Shown here: positions 26,026-28,917 of the stretch, one piece after another
Layout: each line of letters begins with the position of its first letter
Numbering within the stretch: the stretch's first letter is position 1
Assembly: GCA_018666295.1 (NCBI GenBank)
Contig: JABIZW010000234.1
Location: 1 to 28,917, forward strand
DNA from: Halieaceae bacterium
GTDB lineage: Bacteria > Pseudomonadota > Gammaproteobacteria > Pseudomonadales > Halieaceae
Direction of reading: 5' to 3'
Length of the DNA stretch: 28,917 bases
Notes under the pieces: model-generated
What the model saw: the letters and a program-made list of their open reading frames with translations, nothing else
What the model was told of the DNA's origin: nothing
Database searches by the model: none
Position numbers and translations under genes: made by a program

Positions 26026-26340
26026 ATGAATGACTTACCGGTTTACATGATCGTCAATCTTCATGTGACCGATGCTGACACCTACCGCATCTATGAAAAG
26101 GGCTTTTTCGGCCTATTGAAAAAATACGATGGGCAGTTCGTCACCTTCGATGACGATCCTGTGACCTTTGAAGGGTGTGCGCCGAGACAAGGAAGAATGA
26201 TCATTTTCCAATTCCCAACTGAAGAAAAAGCGCGCAACTGGTTCGATGATCCGGAGTACCAGCTACTTTCTGAAAGTCGCCGCGCAGGGACAAAACTCGA
26301 GTTTCTAACGATGGTCCGAGGGTTACCCCCACGACAATGA
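26026..26340 (+). CDS. DUF1330 domain-containing protein
   Basis: This 104-residue cytosolic protein is essentially one DUF1330 domain, a dimeric ferredoxin-like (alpha+beta barrel) fold. It shows YMIVNLHVTDADTYRIYEKG at the start, GRMIIFQFPTEEKARNWFDD in the middle and the family's W-(F/Y)-x-D/S-P-x-Y pattern. The function of the family is not established; small-molecule binding or isomerase roles have been suggested for the fold. The frame opens at 25906, but AGAGG eight bases upstream of ATG 26026 and the family length set the start. Its stop codon overlaps the PhoX-like start (ATGA at 26337-26340), so the two are translationally coupled. Confidence 0.88.
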   Translation: MNDLPVYMIVNLHVTDADTYRIYEKGFFGLLKKYDGQFVTFDDDPVTFEGCAPRQGRMIIFQFPTEEKARNWFDDPEYQLLSESRRAGTKLEFLTMVRGLPPRQ

Positions 26341-27674
26341 ACAGGCGCTCGTTTTTAAAAGTCACGGGATCCGCTTTTGCCGCCTTGGCTGCAAGTGGGT
26401 GTGTTGTTCGCCCCACGGGGGAGCGTTTTTTTATCGCGCCCACGGCTTACGGTGCGCTTCAGTCCGATCCAGAGGGTTTACTCGATCTTCCAGAGAATTT
26501 TATCTACCGGGTTGTCTCCAGCTTGGGTGATCGCATGTCTGACGGTGCAAGAGTGCCAGACAAGGCAGATGGCATGGGCTGCTTTGACTTGGGTGACGGG
26601 CAACTGGCCCTGGTGCGTAACCACGAACTAGTGTCAACCGACGACAGTGGTGGCTCGTTTGCTGTGGGGTTTGGTTCTAAAGATGGTGAGTTTGTCCCCG
26701 GCGGCACAACACACGTTATTTTGGATGCAAAGACCTTAACAGTCACCGATCAGTTTCGGTCACTTGGTGGCACCATCCGTAACTGTTCCGGCGGCGTCAC
26801 ACCTTGGAATACATGGCTCACGTGCGAGGAGTCAACGACAGGGCCAGGCCGCGAGTTCGGAGAGGGTTTGGTCAAAAATCACGGGTGGGTCTTTGAGGTG
26901 CCCGCTAATGCCAGAGGACTGGTCGCGCCCGAGCCACTTTATGCACTTGGAAGATTCAATCACGAAGCCGCATGTGTGGACCCTGAAACAGGCTTTGTGT
27001 ACCTGACCGAAGACCGCGATGACAGTGTGCTCTATCGATTTATCCCCAAACAATCAGGCCAGTTAGCGATGGGGGGACGTCTGCAAGCGATGCAGGTCGT
27101 GGGCGCTCCAGACCTTCGTAATTGGTCAGCGACGTCTTTGAGGCCCAGTGGTGTCAGCGCTGTCAACTGGCTAGACCTTGACGATGTTGAGTCACCAAAG
27201 GACGATTTGCGCCACCGTGCCCACGCCAAAGGCGCCAGCCTCATTGCTCGAGGTGAGGGTATTCATATGGCCCAGGGAGAAGCTTACGTTTGCTCCACCA
27301 GCGGCGGCGCGGCCCGCCTCGGTCAGATCTTACGACTGCATTTGAGTGACACCGGAGAACACGATCGTCTTGAATTGTTTTTCGAGAGTGTATCAACCCA
27401 CCAATTCAACTTTGGCGACAACCTGACCGTCGCCCCGAACGGACACCTTGTTGTCTGCGAGGATCAATACACAGCAAAGGTCGACAACTTTCTACGCGGT
27501 ATTACACCTGAAGGACACGCCTACCCGTTGGCCAGACTCAGATTGCAAACGGAACTCGCCGGCGCGTGCTTTTCACCCGACGGGACCACACTTTTTGTCA
27601 ATGTCTACGCGCCCACCAAGACGCTGGCTATAACAGGCCCTTGGGATCAGTTCATCGATACCGTCAACGCGTAA
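26337..27674 (+). CDS. PhoX-like (DUF839) protein with Tat signal and lipobox
   Basis: This 445-residue protein begins with the twin-arginine motif RRSFLK (residues 3-8) and a hydrophobic stretch ending in AASGC, a lipobox with Cys22, so it is predicted to be a Tat-exported lipoprotein. The mature part is a beta-propeller of the DUF839/PhoX family: FDLGDGQLALVRNHE (83-97), TPWNTWLTCEES (155-166) with a Cys163/Glu164 pair typical of the PhoX metal site, GRFNHEA (205-211), YLTEDRDDS (222-230) and SPDG-containing blades at the end. PhoX enzymes are calcium/iron-dependent phosphomonoesterases. This protein is shorter than classical PhoX (about 600 residues), so the activity may differ. It is co-translated with DUF1330. 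No Pho box was recognised upstream. Confidence 0.88.
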   Translation: MNRRSFLKVTGSAFAALAASGCVVRPTGERFFIAPTAYGALQSDPEGLLDLPENFIYRVVSSLGDRMSDGARVPDKADGMGCFDLGDGQLALVRNHELVSTDDSGGSFAVGFGSKDGEFVPGGTTHVILDAKTLTVTDQFRSLGGTIRNCSGGVTPWNTWLTCEESTTGPGREFGEGLVKNHGWVFEVPANARGLVAPEPLYALGRFNHEAACVDPETGFVYLTEDRDDSVLYRFIPKQSGQLAMGGRLQAMQVVGAPDLRNWSATSLRPSGVSAVNWLDLDDVESPKDDLRHRAHAKGASLIARGEGIHMAQGEAYVCSTSGGAARLGQILRLHLSDTGEHDRLELFFESVSTHQFNFGDNLTVAPNGHLVVCEDQYTAKVDNFLRGITPEGHAYPLARLRLQTELAGACFSPDGTTLFVNVYAPTKTLAITGPWDQFIDTVNA

Positions 27675-27690
27675 AGCAAAACTGAAAGGT

Positions 27691-27719
27691 TCTCAATCGA
27701 TCGAAACGTCGTATTGAGA
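27691..27719. terminator. Hairpin between convergent PhoX-like and MOSC genes
   Basis: TCTCAAT and ATTGAGA form a perfect 7-bp stem around 15 bases, within the 53-base gap between converging stop codons. It lacks a T-run, so it is a weak bidirectional terminator candidate. Confidence 0.45.
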
Positions 27720-27727
27720 GCGCCTAG

Positions 27728-28582
27728 CTAAACGACAGTCACCGACTGCCCCGCTCTGACTTCCCCTTGTTTGATCACCTTCGCATAGACCCCTAAATTA
27801 CCGTCCGCTTCCTTGACAAGGTGACGCATAACCTCGGTATCCCGTGGGAGATCTGCTGTCGCATGGGTCGTCATGGAGCAGCGCGGGCAGGTGTCCACTA
27901 TTTTGAGAACCGCGTCACCGACGTGAAGCTCGCGGCCAATCCAGTCCTGCTCGGGATACGCCGCGTCTGATCCCACCACATTGACTATGAAATTGGCCCT
28001 GAAACGTCGTGGATCAAACCGTGAAGTCGGCGCACACGCTGACAGCGTATTCAATGATTGCCGAGTCGCCAACATAATCGGGAACGCGTCAAAGTAAGTT
28101 CCGGGGGGTGACTCAAATTCCAAGACCTCACTAAACGCGCTAAGGTCGGGTAATGGCTCTTCGGGAAGACGTCCAAAGAGTGTTCGCAGTTCCTCTTCGA
28201 AATCGGCACTATCCGGCGCACCCCGGCGGTAGTGCTCTAGATTATCCGCCGGTAAAAGTGGCCACAGCGAGACCGGGTGCTCCAATTTTTCTGTTAACCA
28301 CGCATTAATGTCAGTGTCGCTGGAAAGACACAAACTTCCATCCGGCGCTTGAATCTCGGCAACTCCGCCATGAGACGTTCGAGCGCTGAATAACATGAGT
28401 CGCGGAATTTTTTTTGCGCCCCGTATACCTCCGCGCTTTTCGTCGCGCGTCGCCCAACTCCGATCACCTGGAATTCCCTGCTTCGAGAGAGTGGTCTCGG
28501 TAAGAGACTCGCCCAACATCGATTTAACAGGATAACGGCAAATTTCTTCGAGTGTAATTTCTGACATAGTCGATGCGCTCAT
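27728..28582 (-). CDS. MOSC-domain protein, YcbX-like, without ferredoxin domain
   Basis: This 284-residue cytosolic protein has the MOSC N-terminal beta-barrel (EICRYPVKSMLGE, residues 12-25; IPGDRSWA, 37-44) and then the MOSC domain with RRFRANFIV (192-200) and TCPRCSMTTHATAD (231-244). Cys232 or Cys235 is the likely molybdenum-cofactor ligand, by analogy with the PCSRC motif of YcbX. YcbX and mARC reduce N-hydroxylated compounds. E. coli YcbX is about 369 residues with a C-terminal 2Fe-2S domain, which is missing here, so electrons must come from a separate partner. ATG 28582 is used; ATG 28567 is an alternative. The gene stands alone and converges with the PhoX-like gene. Confidence 0.9.
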   Translation of the reverse strand: MSASTMSEITLEEICRYPVKSMLGESLTETTLSKQGIPGDRSWATRDEKRGGIRGAKKIPRLMLFSARTSHGGVAEIQAPDGSLCLSSDTDINAWLTEKLEHPVSLWPLLPADNLEHYRRGAPDSADFEEELRTLFGRLPEEPLPDLSAFSEVLEFESPPGTYFDAFPIMLATRQSLNTLSACAPTSRFDPRRFRANFIVNVVGSDAAYPEQDWIGRELHVGDAVLKIVDTCPRCSMTTHATADLPRDTEVMRHLVKEADGNLGVYAKVIKQGEVRAGQSVTVV

Positions 28583-28653
28583 TTATATTGGGCGACTGGT
28601 CCCTCATGGAGCAGTCCATGCTCATTGCTTCTCACTGAGTGAACGTTCGGTGG

Positions 28654-28671
28654 TGTGACTCTCAAGTCACA
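28654..28671. promoter_or_regulatory. CRP-like inverted repeat with 8-base spacing
   Basis: TGTGACT and AGTCACA pair perfectly around CTCA. The outer pentamers are those of a CRP site (TGTGA...TCACA), but the spacer is 8 rather than 6 bases, so binding by CRP itself is doubtful. It lies 155 bases upstream of the exported-protein start and 72 bases upstream of the MOSC start. Confidence 0.35.
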
Positions 28672-28825
28672 GTACATTTTCCTGCTGAAGTGCGCCAGAA
28701 CTGGCAACTCTAGAAAGTGACAATTTAGGTGTTCCATTTTTGAGTTTGGTCAAGGCTAAATCGTTACAGCCCACGTCGGAAAAATGCTCGTATCCTTGCT
28801 GACATTCATCAGGGAGTAACACACC

Positions 28826-28917
28826 ATGTTTAACTTAAAAGCCGTAATTTCCATATTCACACTCGCAGTTTTGTTGTCTGGAACCGCACATGCGTCCAAC
28901 AATGTCACCGAAGCCTA
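28826..28917 (+). CDS. Exported protein, 5' fragment only
   Basis: Thirty codons are visible before the window ends. The first 23 residues (MFNLKAVISIF, then TLAVLLSGTAHA) form a standard Sec signal peptide with an AHA cleavage site, and the mature protein starts SNNVTEA. GGAG lies nine bases before ATG. The identity cannot be judged from this fragment. It diverges from the MOSC gene across a 243-base intergenic region. Confidence 0.75.
   Translation, partial: MFNLKAVISIFTLAVLLSGTAHASNNVTEA

Noticed and set aside
1..28917. CRISPR arrays, tRNA/rRNA genes, insertion sequences, phage or toxin-antitoxin genes
   Set aside because: I looked for regular repeats, cloverleaf-like segments, transposase motifs and terminal inverted repeats and found none that could be supported by eye.

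Overview
The window reads as chromosomal DNA of a heterotrophic, probably marine gammaproteobacterium. This placement is an inference from the gene families present: a TonB-dependent receptor, a sulfatase, a PhoX-like phosphatase, exported S9 and M20 peptidases, and lacZ with a GPH-type sugar transporter. No rRNA, tRNA or other taxonomic marker is present. Coding density is high, base composition looks even throughout, and I saw no insertion sequence, integrase, CRISPR array or RNA gene. Both ends cut through genes.

Layout. Positions 1-6297 all read leftward: a signal-peptide-bearing ETR/quinone-reductase-like dehydrogenase (cut by the window edge), an ATP/ADP-antiporter-like MFS protein, a DUF1295 membrane reductase, a small lipoprotein and a TonB-dependent receptor. 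At 6572-8615 a cytosolic NADP-dependent MDR oxidoreductase diverges from a LysR regulator, and a 17-bp perfect palindrome lies between them. A rightward set at 9007-12739 encodes a crotonase-fold enzyme, an acyl-CoA ligase and a PLP aminotransferase. It converges on a leftward lacZ-GPH transporter operon (12838-17339) whose genes overlap by ATGA. Diverging from lacZ is an exported S9 peptidase (17682-19757), which converges on an exported M20 peptidase (19844-21376). A 2OG-Fe(II) oxygenase follows (21551-22519). A leftward, tightly packed operon (22588-25641) encodes a membrane-anchored DJ-1/PfpI protein, a small multi-TM protein and a sulfatase with a C-terminal membrane anchor. A rightward ATGA-overlapping pair (26026-27674) encodes a DUF1330 protein and a PhoX-like Tat lipoprotein. 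A YcbX-type MOSC protein (leftward) and the start of an exported protein (rightward) close the window.

How the genes work together. Most of the content is nutrient scavenging: uptake through the outer membrane, peptide trimming by two exported peptidases, beta-galactoside import and hydrolysis, sulfate-ester and phosphate-ester cleavage, and CoA-linked catabolism. The groupings least explained by known pathways are the DJ-1/4-TM/anchored-sulfatase operon, the crotonase/ligase/aminotransferase set, and the exported nucleotide-dependent dehydrogenase beside an ATP/ADP-antiporter homologue. All function calls come from motif recognition in the translated sequence; no database search was run.
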